A stretch of 64,000 nucleotides of DNA from Polyodon spathula (lineage: Eukaryota; Chordata; Actinopteri; Acipenseriformes; Polyodontidae), in NCBI RefSeq assembly GCF_017654505.1, contig NC_054540.1, positions 38,948,468 to 39,012,467 of the forward strand. Reading direction: 5' to 3'. A program made the position numbers and the translations under genes. The notes beneath the pieces were generated by a model. That model was not told where the DNA came from, did not search any database, and was given only the letters and a program-made list of their open reading frames with translations. Positions within the stretch are counted from its first letter, which is position 1; each line of letters starts with the position of its first letter. Of the stretch, positions 45,247 to 55,909 are shown piece after piece.

Positions 45247-46768
45247 TCATACTATCATACTCATTAGGTAATAGGAACCCTTATGGGGTGAAAATATATT
45301 TTAATATATTGAAAAATATAATATTTCAATATATTGAAGAGTACAAAATGTATTATAAAATATATGCCAATATATTTTCATTATGTTGTACAATATATAA
45401 ATCATACTCTAATATTAGTTTTTAGTTTTTTGCGGGAATACTTTTAAAGTAGCTGGTAGTAATACAAATGCAAAAATACAAAAAAAAATAAACATTCAAG
45501 AATATATAAAAAAAAAAACCTTAAGACTAAATGACAATACACTGTATGTCAATATATTTACAAAATATATTTTCCTTCCATAAGCTAGAATCCAACTTAT
45601 GCCAGTATTTTTACTTAGAAATTCTAAATCTTCCCAAAGACAAAGTTCTGCAAAGATGTTAATAAAGCTTGGAAAAAGGAAAATAATATTAGGTGTCTAG
45701 AAGGCTGGCAGGTAGATACATTGTCAATACTAGATATATTTGTCTACTATATTTGTTTAGGTTTTTACAGAACAATACAACTGCAGATTGTTGATTCTGT
45801 ACTAAATGCGCTGTGATTAGCATCAGTTATATAAAAAACAATATTTCAGTCATCCCAGTAGTGGACAGTATAACAATTTTGCAATCTGATAGTGACGTAA
45901 GAGTTAGGATTAATGTAAAGTTAGGATTCAATTTGTGTGCGGATGCTGCAGGAAGCATGAATGTTCCTCAAGCACTTGCTTATGGACAAAGTGACCGTGC
46001 AATTTACTAAAATGTTGATGAAAGTAAAAAACAAACAAAAAGTCAATCTAAAGCTGTATTCACGGAGAGTTCGTTAGGTGGGTTGGTTCCACACTCAGTA
46101 CAGTTTGGTTTGTTTAGAGTGTAGTGTGAACAACAAAGGTCACCTGGCAATCAAACACCACATTCCACCGTAACAGACGGTCTCAGTTCATTTGACAAAT
46201 GCACTGACTTTGGTTCGCTTGCTGAACTTCAATGTAAACAACAGGGGAACTGCATTTTGTTTGCACACAGAGAACAAACCATACATGTTCACCTTTGTAG
46301 CTAGATGAGAAGGAAGTGGTCATTTTCATATTTTGCAAAAATGTAAAAATATAAAGCTTAGTCAAAAAATGTCAAGGGAAACAATATGGACAGCAAAAGA
46401 AACAGGGTAACTTTTAGAAATTTGGTCGCACATCAAAATCCAGGCACAAGTTGAGAAATATAATGATCTCTCTCTAGCTCCTGTACACTAAATTGTAAAT
46501 AATTAAAACACATGCTGACAAAAAACAGAGTAATTCCCCATTACTCCCATCAGATACCAAGATGAATTGAAGATAGAGTAAACAATCGCTCAACTAATCA
46601 TGATTGTATTTAAAATTGAACTGAAACTGTTTGTTACGAACCCAGTGTGAACATGACCTAACAAAACAAGTAATAAACACATGTATTTAATAACTCCAAA
46701 GTGTGCCCAAGTTGTTTGCTATTTATCTTGTAAAAAAAAAAAAAAAGAAAGAAAAATGGTGCTAATTG
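45247..46768. other. No recognised gene
   Basis: AT-rich sequence. A smaller palindrome based on AATATATTGAAA and TTTCAATATATT is centred near 45318. No gene was recognised. Confidence 0.3.
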
Positions 46769-47030
46769 CACTTTGGTGTGAAGACCTTGCTGGACCTGGC
46801 CCACACTTTGGTGTGAAGACCTTGCTGGACCTGGCCCACACTTTGGTGTGAAGACCTTGCTGGACCTGGCCCACACTTTGGACACTTTGGTGTAAAGACC
46901 TTGCTGGACCTGGCCCACACTTTGGTGTGAAGACCTTGCTGGACCTGGCCCACACTTTGGTGTAAAGACCTTGCTGGACCTGGCCCACACTTTGGTGTGA
47001 AGACCTTGCTGGACTTGGCCCACACTTTGC
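46769..47030. repeat. 35-bp minisatellite, seven copies
   Basis: The unit is CACTTTGGTGTGAAGACCTT followed by GCTGGACCTGGCCCA, with spacing of 35 bp (for example starts at 46771 and 46806). One junction near 46875 contains a 9-bp partial duplication (CACTTTGGA), and copies 4 and 6 read GTGTAAAGACC. The unit length is not a multiple of three and has no stop on the minus strand in any frame, so three overlapping open frames (up to 149 codons) arise; these are artefacts. Confidence 0.95.
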
Positions 47031-47735
47031 CCGACAGTACCTAGAGTCTGACTGTTCTTAATTTTTAAAGGGGGGTTACTAATGAATACAGACAGTTTTG
47101 AGTACATTTACTAATGTCTACTTTTTTCAGTTTTACAGTGTATATATTATGTAAATGTGTACTTTACATTCAGTATTTACTTGCAGAGTTGGAGTACATT
47201 TACATGATTTAGTTACTAAGGCAAATCATTACTTTAAAAAATTTAATTGTAATACATTATACTATCAAATGGTGTTAACTGACCTTATCTGTAAAAAAGG
47301 GTTACATTATTTTGTTTTGTTCAGAAAAAATGAAATTTATATATATATATATATATTTTTTTGTTTTGTTTTGTTTCTTTTCAAGTCGCATTCAGACAAT
47401 AACAAACTGACTGCATGTGTTTTCTGCGCATCATAGTGCATCACTGGACTTTGTTGTTTTCTGTCCATCACACACCTGTTTCAGCTTCCTCCGATTAAGG
47501 ATTACTATGGATTCATCTTCCTTGCTGGCGAGAGCGGCAGTGTGTGGAACAATCGTGTAATAACATCGGAAAAGGTCACTGGCTCTTTTCGGGCTATTCC
47601 GGGTTGTTATGTGTTGGAATTCTTCATTTGCTTTTATATGTCTGCTATGTCATTTCTCTCCATATCCTTACTTTTCTTTTTCTCTTTTATTTCTCCTTCT
47701 TATAAGAAACTTATAAGAATAATTCTTCTATCTAC
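47031..47735. other. No recognised gene; short (TA)n at 47338-47356
   Basis: Nothing was recognised apart from a short TA run and T-rich sequence. Confidence 0.35.
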
Positions 47736-47990
47736 TTATTCCATTCAGCTCCTGGTCCAAGCTCTTGTTCTTTCTAGATTCAATTATTGTAACTCTCTCC
47801 CTGCTTCAGGTTTTCGCCCTTTTCAATTTATTCAAAATTCTGCTGCTCGTCTGGTCTTCTCCCCACCCTGTTACTCTCACGCTACCCCTCTGCTTCACAC
47901 TCTCCACTGACTACCTATCTCTCGCATCCAATTTAAGACCCTTGCTCTTGCCTATCGCTCTTATTCATCATACTGCCCCTTCCTAACTCT
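47736..47990 (+). pseudogene. L2-type LINE fragment
   Basis: The frame reads IQLLVQALVLSRFNYCNSLP, FRPFQFIQNSAARLVFSPPC and, after a shift, LPISRIQFKTLALAYRS. This is the segment before the C terminus of L2-type ORF2 ('LVLSRLDYCNSLLAGLP... LQ.IQNAAARLV... WLPV..RI.FKI..L.YK'). Both ends are lost, so only about 85 codons remain. Confidence 0.8.
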
Positions 47991-48099
47991 ATTTCCTCAA
48001 GTCTCGGAGAGTGTATTAAATTATAGAACCATGGAAGAGAGAGCACTTTATGTGTATAGCCAGCGAACAGTAGATCTGCAATCTAATGGGAGAAATCAA

Positions 48100-49900
48100 C
48101 TCCTGTTCAATCTTTTTTAAATGGAATTACAAATCACTAGAAGCCATTGTGAAGGCAATTGTGCTGTGGGCTTGGCAAAACCTAGCTCTCCTGGGATTTG
48201 GATCGCAGCAACTTTTCCGCTCTTCTGGAATACAGAATAGAAATGGACAGAGCTCTAGCAGAGCATTTGAAAAAAAATTGTGTATCAAAAAATGCAAGGT
48301 ATGTGAATCATCAGATATAAGGCAAGTTCATTAACTTGTGTGGAAATCAGATTCAGAAATTGTAGGCCTGTGCAAAGAAGCATGTCGATTTAGTTTTCTT
48401 GCTGATGAAACGTGTGATGCAAGCACAGCAGAGCAATTATCTTTACTTGTGTTGTGTGTCATCTGAAGATTTTACAGGTAAAGAGGATTTTGTTGGATTT
48501 TTAATGGCTGAAGAAGTCATGGGTGAAGCTCTATGAAAATGTCACTACAAACCTCACTGCCCTGGGTTTAGATGTATGTAATAGTTGGGCAAGGATATGA
48601 TGGAGGTTCAAAAATGTCTGGGAAATATCGTGGGCTGCAGGCATGCATTCAAAAGGAAAACCCATTAGCAGAGTACGTACGCTTCCGTAGCTGTAATCTG
48701 AATTTATCTTTGTGTCAGAATTACAATGTACCTGTTATTCATACCATTTGCACAGTTATAGAAGAAGTCATTTTGTTTTATCACTGCTTCTGCAAAGAGA
48801 TTCCATGTGTATGAACAAAACCATGGCAAGTCTCGAAAATGGCTGAAACCTTTCTGCCCTACTAGGTGGAGTCAGAGATCAGAAAGTGTAACAGCATTTT
48901 TGGAAAGTTTTGGTAATGTTATCACTTCTGTTCAGGATATAAAACAGAATAGCTCCAGGAAAGTTGCAGGCAATGCTCAGTTGCTGTTAAAGCGAATCAC
49001 AGAATTTGAGTTTTCTGATCCGTGCAAAACTGACCGAAAGACTATTGCAATACACTGTGTCCCTTTGTCATTCATTACATTTGCCTGACTGCGATCTTGT
49101 TAGGGCATCTGAACAAGCTGTCGATTTTTTGGCTATTTTAAAAGTTAAAAGAGATGATGAACTGTATTATGAGATATGGAGCAGTGCTTGTGTTACCTCG
49201 TCTGAATATGGCATTCTTGTCTGCGCACCAAGAACAAATGCATATATGCCAACAGTCCCTATGTGGTCGGGACAGTCCCAATTTCCTAGCAACGTTCCTG
49301 CATACAGATGCGTAGGAAGAAAATCCTGATATTTACACTTAGAAAAAAATTAATTTATTCTGCACAGTAGAGTTAGTGAAAATGACACGCTGTGCTCTTC
49401 GTGAGGCTGACGCATCTGCTGATCACTAACTTAACGGTACACAAAGTTAAGAATGCTTCGCTGTGCTATATTTACTGTTATGCTGGTCGTGTGGTGTTTT
49501 TCACAGGAAAAATGTGCTGACATTAAACAAGAGCACAAAAGATTTCTTGTTAATGAAGATAGTATTGCATTGACTGTGAACTACAGCTGTGGAAGACAGC
49601 ACTCTATGAAAGGCACAACAATGCACATGATCTCACCTCTGCTGTGAAAATCACTCACCAACTATACATGGATGCCATTCTAAAAGTTGCATGTGTTGTA
49701 CTGCTTCTGTTGAACAATCATTTAGCTGCCTTCAATGTCTTAAGACGTATCTCTTGAGTACAATGTGCCTAGAAAGATTAACAGGGCTTGCACTATTAAA
49801 CATAAATCAGAACATGGAGGTGGATATGAAACGTGTTCTGCAAAGTTTCGATGCAACAGGACACAAACAAATTGCCCTTGTTTTTGATGACCAAGAGTAA
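48100..49900 (+). pseudogene. hAT transposase, ZMYM1-like group, decayed
   Basis: Broken frames preserve the order of hAT transposases of the ZMYM1/P52rIPK-like group. They are FSFLADETCDASTAEQLSLL (first catalytic D near 48390-48450), VGQGYDGGSKMSGKYRGLQA (second catalytic D, at 48585), SRKWLKPFCPTRWSQRSESV (near 48833-48890) and, at 49691-49900, the C-terminal dimerisation domain MCCTASVEQSFSCLQCLKTY, ERLTGLALLNINQNMEVDMK. The segment between about 49210 and 49460 does not read as transposase and includes GTCGGGACAGTCCCAATTT, so another insertion may be present. Terminal repeats were not found. No frame is intact. Confidence 0.85.
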
Positions 49901-50011
49901 AATGGTGAGTAAAATTATAATTTTTATTATGTAAAGCTTAATCTTTTATAACATTTTACATAATAGAGTATTTATGTTGGGTTTAGATTTGATTCATGTA
50001 CTTTTATGTAT

Positions 50012-50174
50012 AAACTGAGCAAGTGGTTCAAGAGACAAATCAAACAAAAGTGGTGACAGTGGGCAGTCCTGTCTCAAGCCACAAGAAATAGAAAATAAAT
50101 CAGAGACTATTCCGCCAGTAGAGACCCTCACAGAGGGGTCAGAGTATAAGACTTGAATCATCTTAATAAAGTTA
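50012..50174 (-). pseudogene. L1-type LINE ORF2, piece 5 (reverse transcriptase)
   Basis: On the minus strand this reads [20 protein letters not shown] and, further on, [20 protein letters not shown], the '[13 protein letters not shown]' motif of L1-type reverse transcriptase. It continues piece 4 after the LTR insertion. It stops near 50012, before the FADD motif, next to the hAT remnant; the rest of the LINE is missing. Confidence 0.88.
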
Positions 50175-50179
50175 GGGAC

Positions 50180-50584
50180 TGTGACAGGATTGCACTTTGG
50201 ACCCAGATGTTACCGGGTGGAAAGGAGACGCAGACACACAGAAGCTGCAGTTTAAGTGATGATACGTGAGTTTAATTTACAAATAAACAAAAATAACACA
50301 AACCAAGCAGAAACAAAAGGGCAAAAATAAAATAACCAGTTAAACAAAAACACTAATGTCAGGCTGAGCATTCGCCTTCACTGATCACTACACATATAAA
50401 CCTAATGAAGCCCTGTGCTCTCCATTTATAATATGTGGCTGCTCCCGATCAGCGCCAATTGGTCAATTAGGAGCAGCCACATTCTCACATATTTTTGACA
50501 GGGACAGGAATTAACCCCATCCCTGCCAACCACCACCAAAACACTAGAAAACACGATTTACAAGTAGGGCCCTGCCCTGCCACA
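50180..50584 (-). mobile_element. Solo LTR A, 405 bp
   Basis: On the minus strand the ends are TGTGGCAGGGCAGGGCCC and ATCCTGTCACA (TG...CA). Flanks are GGGAC and GGGTC, a 5-bp target duplication with one mismatch. It interrupts the L1 frame, which resumes on the other side. A 13-bp perfect stem ATGTGGCTGCTCC/GGAGCAGCCACAT (50433-50445 and 50470-50482) ends 2 bp before a TATAAAT box (minus, 50430-50424). It belongs to the same family as LTR B and LTR C. Confidence 0.88.
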
Positions 50585-50589
50585 GGGTC

Positions 50590-50794
50590 AAATGAGAATT
50601 CTTCAAAAAACACTGCCATTCCTAATGTGCAAAGGATTTTACTGAGTCCACAAACAATATTCCACTGGTAGAATCTAAAGCATCACTATTGGAGATCACA
50701 CGTAGTAACCAACGAATGTTATCAGCAGCTAGTCGACTTTTAATAAAAACCAGTTTGAGCCGGGAAAATCAATTTTCCACCAGTCTCTCCAAAT
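50590..50794 (-). pseudogene. L1-type LINE ORF2, piece 4
   Basis: On the minus strand this reads ADNIRWLLRVISNSDALDST and, later, VDSVKSFAH then EWQCFLKNSHL. It corresponds to the L1 'DNI..LL.II......LLSLDAEKAFDRVEW.FLF..L' region, with the catalytic 'SLDAEKAFD' decayed to SVDSVKSFA. It is bounded by the two LTR insertions. Confidence 0.8.
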
Positions 50795-50799
50795 GAGAC

Positions 50800-51205
50800 T
50801 GTGGCAGGGCAGGGCCCTGTCTGTAAATATTGAACTGTGGTGATTTGATGGTGGTTGGCAGGGATGGGGTTAATTTCCTATCCCTGCCAAAATACATGTG
50901 AGAATGTGGCTGGAGCTAATTGAATAATTGATAATTAGGCTCTAGCCACATGCTATAAAAGGGGGAAATTACTTTGTTTGGTGGAGGTGTTTTGGGGTGA
51001 ATATTTCTATGTTGTGTGTTACAAAGTTCAGTGAAGGCTCTGCCCAGCCTGAACAATTTTTTTGTTTGACCTTTTATTTTTGGCTCGGTGAACCATGTTT
51101 TGTTTGACTTTTTGATTTACTTTTTGTTGATTAAAACAGAGCAGCAGTGCTTTCACTACAGGTTTATTGTCTCCAAGTCTGTGTCCTCCCGGCTATCCTA
51201 CCACA
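50800..51205 (+). mobile_element. Solo LTR B, 406 bp
   Basis: Starts TGTGGCAGGGCAGGGCCCTG and ends GCTATCCTACCACA. GAGAC directly precedes (50795-50799) and follows (51206-51210), a perfect 5-bp target duplication. The stem ATGTGGCTGGAGC (50904-50916) pairs with GCTCTAGCCACAT (50939-50951) except at one position and ends 2 bp before TATAAAA (50954-50960). Compared with LTR A the lower stem differs in both arms (GCTCC/GGAGC against GAGC/GCTC), so pairing is kept through paired changes. Its orientation is opposite to LTR A, 215 bp away. Confidence 0.92.
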
Positions 51206-51210
51206 GAGAC

Positions 51211-51442
51211 GTAATCACTTGGCGTAAATTTTTATGTTGCCATTAATCAGGGAAATAGAACAATAGCTGGCATATTTATTAAGATCTTTGCCTGATTTGG
51301 GCAGCACAGTGATCAAAGCAGTGTTACAATGTCGATGAAAACCGACAGGCGTAATTGCAGCATTTATTGTATCAAGCCAAATCAGACCTAGCAAATCCCA
51401 GAATGCCAGGTAAAATTCAGCAGGCAGTCCTAGGGTGACCAC
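51211..51442 (-). pseudogene. L1-type LINE ORF2, piece 3
   Basis: Minus-strand open frame: GLPAEFYLAFWDLLGLIWLD, then HCNTALITVLPKSGKDLNKY and ASYCSISLINGNIKIYAK. This is the start of the L1-type reverse transcriptase domain ('GxPAEFYKxFW...L...L..V......LP..W..A.IxLIPKPGKD...YRPISLLN.DYKILAK'). It is bounded by an unknown 1.45-kb insertion upstream and by LTR B downstream. Confidence 0.92.
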
Positions 51443-52900
51443 CCGTCCCTAATTGGACGGGATAGTCCAGAAATGTAAAGATCAAGTACCGGTCCCGGGC
51501 TTAATGCCTCCAAGATGGCATTTGTCCCTAATTCGTACAGTTTACGACAGTCAAACCATAGCATATGTAATAGGTTGAAACTAAGCACTGTCCTTTTAAG
51601 GAAGAAAAAAAAAATTGTTTCGGCGGGAAGATATTGTATCTATCCAATCAGCGTGGATGAGGGGCGGGACAAGAAGGCTTGGTCTGAAGCAAGATGGAGG
51701 ATTAGCAGTCGGGTGTACAAGTAAAGTAAAAAATAACAGTTTAAAAGAAAAAGAAAACTGAAGGTTTTGCCAAGGAAAATGGTAGTCAGTGAATTCGGTA
51801 CAGAACAAGATCAAGATCGAGACTGAACAACAGTAATCCAGAAGACGATCTGTAGTTGTGCAGGGTAACCAAGTCGTGCACTTCAGAAGGTGGCTGGAGC
51901 TGGAACGGAACACTTCTGTGATGTATGCAGAGAGGGACTGAAAGATCGGGACAGTATTGCTTCAGTAATATGGGAACAGGTACCAAATCTCCATGGAGGT
52001 CTGAAAATACCAGTCAAATGATTTTTGCTGCATTTGTACATAATTATCTTGCTACAGTACTGAAATTTTAATATACCGACTGCTGGATGTTTTTTTTATT
52101 TTTATTTGTATGCAGTGAAGCAGTTGTAGTTACTTTAAACAGACTTGAAACTTGAAACAAGACATTGCAAAAAATATTTTTTTTGTAGTAAATATTGTTT
52201 TTTTTTCTTTTGAACTGAAAAGTGAATGCTTGCCAGGACTGTAAGATTGTGCATTCTGACGTACTTTCTTGAATACATTTTCTGCAAACTAATTGTTTCA
52301 TTCATTTTTTTCCCTTACAACAGATCTGATATTGATTTTCTTGTTTTTTGTTTTTTTTAGAATGAACTGTGCCTCTGAATGTTCTATTCTAAAGTAGACC
52401 TTGCCAGCGAACTTTATTTTTTTAAAGACAGAATGTGATATTGGATTGGACTGAAGTTTTTTTGTTTGTGGATCTCCTTCCCAACATAGAGAACAAGAGG
52501 GGTTAAAAGAAACAGTTAAGGAAAGAAACATTGTGTTAGTTGTACTAAAAAACTGTTTACACTGTTATTGATTTTTTTTGTGTACTGAAGGTGCTACATT
52601 TCTGTCCTTTCCTGAGTTTTCCTTTTTGAAAATGAATAACACAGCGCGCTGCCATCGAGACAGAACAGCAACTACAATGATAGCCAAATAGTCCACAACA
52701 ATAAAAGCTACAAATAAACCTTTCTGAAATACAGACTTAAAGGAAAAACTAGCTCACAAATATTTTATGCTAGTTCCATTAATCTCGCAATCACTACAAC
52801 TAATCATAGTATTTGTGCTTGGTAGAGTGCATGAGAAATTCAACCCTGTTTTAACAAATTATTCAGTTCAGCCCAATCTGCCCTCAATTTTGAGTCAACA
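51443..52900. mobile_element. Unclassified 1.45-kb insertion in L1
   Basis: L1 sequence on the minus strand stops near 52920 and resumes at 51442, so about 1.45 kb was inserted or rearranged here. One edge begins GGGTGACCACCCGTCCCTAA, and GGACGGGATAGTCCAG follows. A comparable GGTCGGGACAGTCCC motif is in the hAT remnant at about 49266. The limits are set by the L1 match, not by recognised terminal repeats, and no transposase motif was found. Open frames inside (such as 51596-51913, minus) have no domain. Confidence 0.45.
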
Positions 52901-52919
52901 GGACTACTGTAATTAGCCT

Positions 52920-53300
52920 TTAAAGTGTGTTATAATTTGCTACAGCTAGACCAGCTGAGATACCAATTGCAATTTCAACTTGGTATGAAAACCAAATCGC
53001 ATCACCATGCATAAAGTCCTTGATAGCAGCCCAACTCAATGCCAGATTGTTTACAGAGCCCACATGTATTTTATTGTGTTTCATTAAGATTGAAACTTCC
53101 TTTGTCATTGACCATTGCTGGAAGCTACACTTAACCACTTTGAAATAGAAATGTGTCTATTGGCTTTAAATGTGTTTCTTGAATCAAAGCTATGTCAACC
53201 TTTTGCCTATATGAAAAAAATCAAGTACCTTTGCATGTTTAAATCTTAAATTCAAACCTTGTACATTAAAAGATACAACAGAGGATTTAGCCTTTGTCAT
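52920..53300 (-). pseudogene. L1-type LINE ORF2, pieces 1-2 (start and inter-domain)
   Basis: A minus-strand ATG at 53300 begins MTKAKSSVVSFNVQGLNLRF, the 'N[VI]xGLN' start of the L1 endonuclease. The frame is broken, then SFQQWSMTKEVSILMKHN matches the 'KGVAILI' motif near its first third. Immediately after, VNNLALSWAAIKDFMHGDAI is a block normally just before the reverse transcriptase, so most of the endonuclease has been deleted. Confidence 0.8.
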
Positions 53301-53833
53301 AAAAACACAGTACGACATAAATAAGAATACATCCACCTAACAGTGCCATACCAAAATAAAGTATAGGCAAGATTAAAGTAATCAGTACAAAAACACTGAA
53401 GGTGCTTAGAACAGAGTAAAGAACCCAAAATATGTCCCTCCTATCAACCCTCCGTCCCCGCAACCCAAAGGATCACCCTCCCTTAGTTAATACAAAGTTT
53501 ATGAAAAGAGTGATAATAATAGCAACAACAGAACCGGCTTTAATTAAAGTAGAAAAGAGAAGAACATTGAAGATCCCCCCTCCCTGCTGTTAATACACGT
53601 GACATGCACACAGCGATGTTAACATTAAACACCCCTTACCCCCTAATCATAAGAGTCAACAATTAACAGTCCCCACTGAAATACACCCCTCCGCAGGCTA
53701 TAGAGCGGCACGGGGATCAGTCGTAACAGTTACTCATCTGCGACTGAGTCCTCTTGTTGGAAGGCAGGATCAAAGATGAAAGCTCACCTGTGAGGTAGTG
53801 GCACTGGGCTGGTCAAACATGTTAAGAATTTCG

Positions 53834-53962
53834 CTACTTCAACAGGAGACCCTCATAAGAAACCTTCAATATTGCTTGGTAAATTAGGAAAGGGTCCATT
53901 CCTCTCTGGCGAAGCTTAGCTCTGACCTCTGTTAAAGCCTTCCACTTGTTAGTTGTAGCGGG
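53834..53962 (-). pseudogene. L1-type LINE ORF1, C-terminal fragment
   Basis: Minus-strand frame: KALTEVRAKLRQRGMDPFLI followed by YQAILKVSYEGLLLK. This is the C-terminal domain of L1-type ORF1 RNA-binding proteins ('R..F..V...LR..G....L.YPA.L.v...G'), with P replaced by Q in YPA. It lies upstream of the ORF2 start on the same strand, as in an intact L1. The rest of ORF1 is replaced by an unrelated LINE/SINE tail. Confidence 0.75.
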
Positions 53963-53965
53963 GCA

Positions 53966-54020
53966 ATAGTCGCTTTGGATAAAATGTCTGCCAATAATTA
54001 AATAACAATAATGATGAAAA
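53966..54020 (+). repeat. L2-type LINE or SINE tail fragment
   Basis: The plus strand reads AGTCGCTTTGGATAAAATGT followed by CTGCCAATAATTAAATAA, the last bases of an L2-type tail, truncating the L1 ORF1 fragment. Confidence 0.6.
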
Positions 54021-55138
54021 TGCATAAATTATTTACCCTGTTTATTATAAAAAGTTTAGCAAATGTCCTCAATACCCTTCTGTACAGTAGAGTGTGTTAT
54101 TTATTTCAGATGTCAATGGTGCATTGGTTTCCTTTCCATAATATCTTTTTGATACACTAATTTATAAATTCTGGTATGTGAAATAATACAAAAAAGGACA
54201 TTTGCCACCAGATACATTTCAAGCAGTGTTCAAATATTCAAACATTTGTCCGGGCATTAGTTAAATAAGTGCTGTGTTCACCCACAAATTTATAATAATA
54301 AGGTCACAGATTTGAAATTCAAGTCAAAGTCCTTGCTTGAATGTTTAAACACTATTGTTAGAAAATTACAATTTAAAGACTATATGTTCAACAAAGGGCA
54401 CTAATTAAGCTGAGTAAATTAAGTTCAGGTGCCTAACCTACAAACCCACTGCGTTGCCAATGTTTTTTACAAGTAACTTTTAAGACCATGTGATATGCCA
54501 GTAATGTGTGCAGTCTTGGCTGCCTATTATCAGCCCTCTTTCAAAATGTATTAAATTGTCTGTCTTGCGTGACTGAAATGGACGTGTAACAGAGAGTCTA
54601 ACCTGCAGATTATTGGGATTCCTTTTGCAAAACAAAGTAGAAATGGGAGTCTTTGTGAACAAAAACAAACGCATCCCTGGGGGGAATGCCATGTCTGATG
54701 AAATGGTTTGTAAACATGAATTGCAATGGATATGTGAAAAAGATCTGCATCAGATGTCAAAGGTTTAAGCAATGGCACTGGAACAGAGTATCAAATATTA
54801 AGAAATTACCCTGACGTATACTGATTCAATACCCCAAAAACTTAAGGCATGTTTCCACTACTGTAAATGACAGAACTATTAGGTAAGAGGATTATTTAAC
54901 CCTCTAAATGAAATCACTTCCTCAAATGGTTTCTGAGACATGAGGCTTGTACACTGTGATGGCAACACGTTTGTATAAGGGTTCATTTTTCTTTAAAGGA
55001 TATCCATGATCGAATTTGAGCTAGAAAATCATAGATTACAGCTGTGAACCGAGTATAAAGCTAACATCACAAAGTAAGATGACTATCATCTGCATAGCAA
55101 AAAGTCACATGACTCCAAAATGTCCACCATATTTGCCA
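54021..55138. other. No recognised gene
   Basis: Apparently unique AT-rich sequence; overlapping minus-strand frames at 54480-54778 have no domain. Confidence 0.3.
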
Positions 55139-55365
55139 CATAATAATAATAATAATATCACACCACACCATCACAAAGCACTTTACAAGATACAAGACTA
55201 GGGTTTGTGAACTATGCATCGGTTGCAATCACTTACAAAAAATTCTCATCCGAAAGATTGAGCACAAGGAGGTTAAGTGACTTGCTCAGTCACACAATGA
55301 GTCAGTGGCTGAAATGTGCTTTGAACCGGGAACCTTCTGGGTACAATCCTGTTTGATAAAGTTTA
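55139..55365 (-). mobile_element. MIR-like tRNA-derived SINE
   Basis: On the minus strand this contains GGTTCCCGGTTCAAAGCACA (B box), GCCACTGACTCATTGTGTGA, AGCAAGTCACTTAACCTCCT, TGTGCTCAATCTTTCGGATG and AACCGATGCATAGTTCACAA, ending in (TTA)n. The copy is longer than the one at 7.0 kb and includes the 3' part. The tRNA head is decayed near 55350-55365. Confidence 0.75.
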
Positions 55366-55534
55366 AATAGCACTTAAAATATGAATTGACTAATGATATA
55401 TTGGGGTATATTCAATTAATGTAAACAGTCGCAGATCAAAATACCTGATTTTTTGTAAACAATAAACAGTAATTCTGGGAGATTGAATCCCTGTTGGAAA
55501 GACCATACAGAACGTTAGATTATTATCATATTGT

Positions 55535-55908
55535 AAATATTGTAGTGATTTGTGTGTTTGCTAGTGGTTGGCAGGGATGGGGTTAATTCCTGTCACTGCC
55601 AAAAACGTGTGAGAATGTGGCTGCTCCTTAACAGAACAACTGGTGCTAATTGGGAGCAGCCACATCACATAAAAGGAAAGCCTAGGACTTCATTTGGGGA
55701 AACAAGTTGGTCTGTGTTTTGTTAGTAGAGAAGGCTAATTGCCAGTCTACATTTTTATATTTTGTTAAACCTGTTTATTTTGGCCTGTGTGCCCGTTTAT
55801 TTGTTACTTTTTTCCTGTGTATTTTTATTTTGTTTATTAAAGGGCGTGTTGGCACTTAAACTGCAGCTTCTTTGCCTCTGAGTCTCTTTCCTGTCACTAT
55901 CTTGTACA
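55535..55908 (+). mobile_element. LTR C, same family as A and B, ends decayed
   Basis: It shares with A and B the block GGTTGGCAGGGATGGGGTTA, a GAGAATGTGGCTGCTCC region and a 3' part matching A (CACTTAAACTGCAGCTTCT). The 13-bp stem ATGTGGCTGCTCC/GGAGCAGCCACAT (55615-55627 and 55653-55665) is perfect and ends 2 bp before CATAAAA (55668-55674). The TG start and CA end are not intact, so target duplications cannot be read. Its right edge abuts the DIRS-like element. Confidence 0.8.
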
Positions 55909-55909
55909 C

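Noticed and set aside
46658..47107. 149-codon repeat protein
   Set aside because: It is open only because the 35-bp minisatellite lacks stops on the minus strand; no start context or conservation can be argued.
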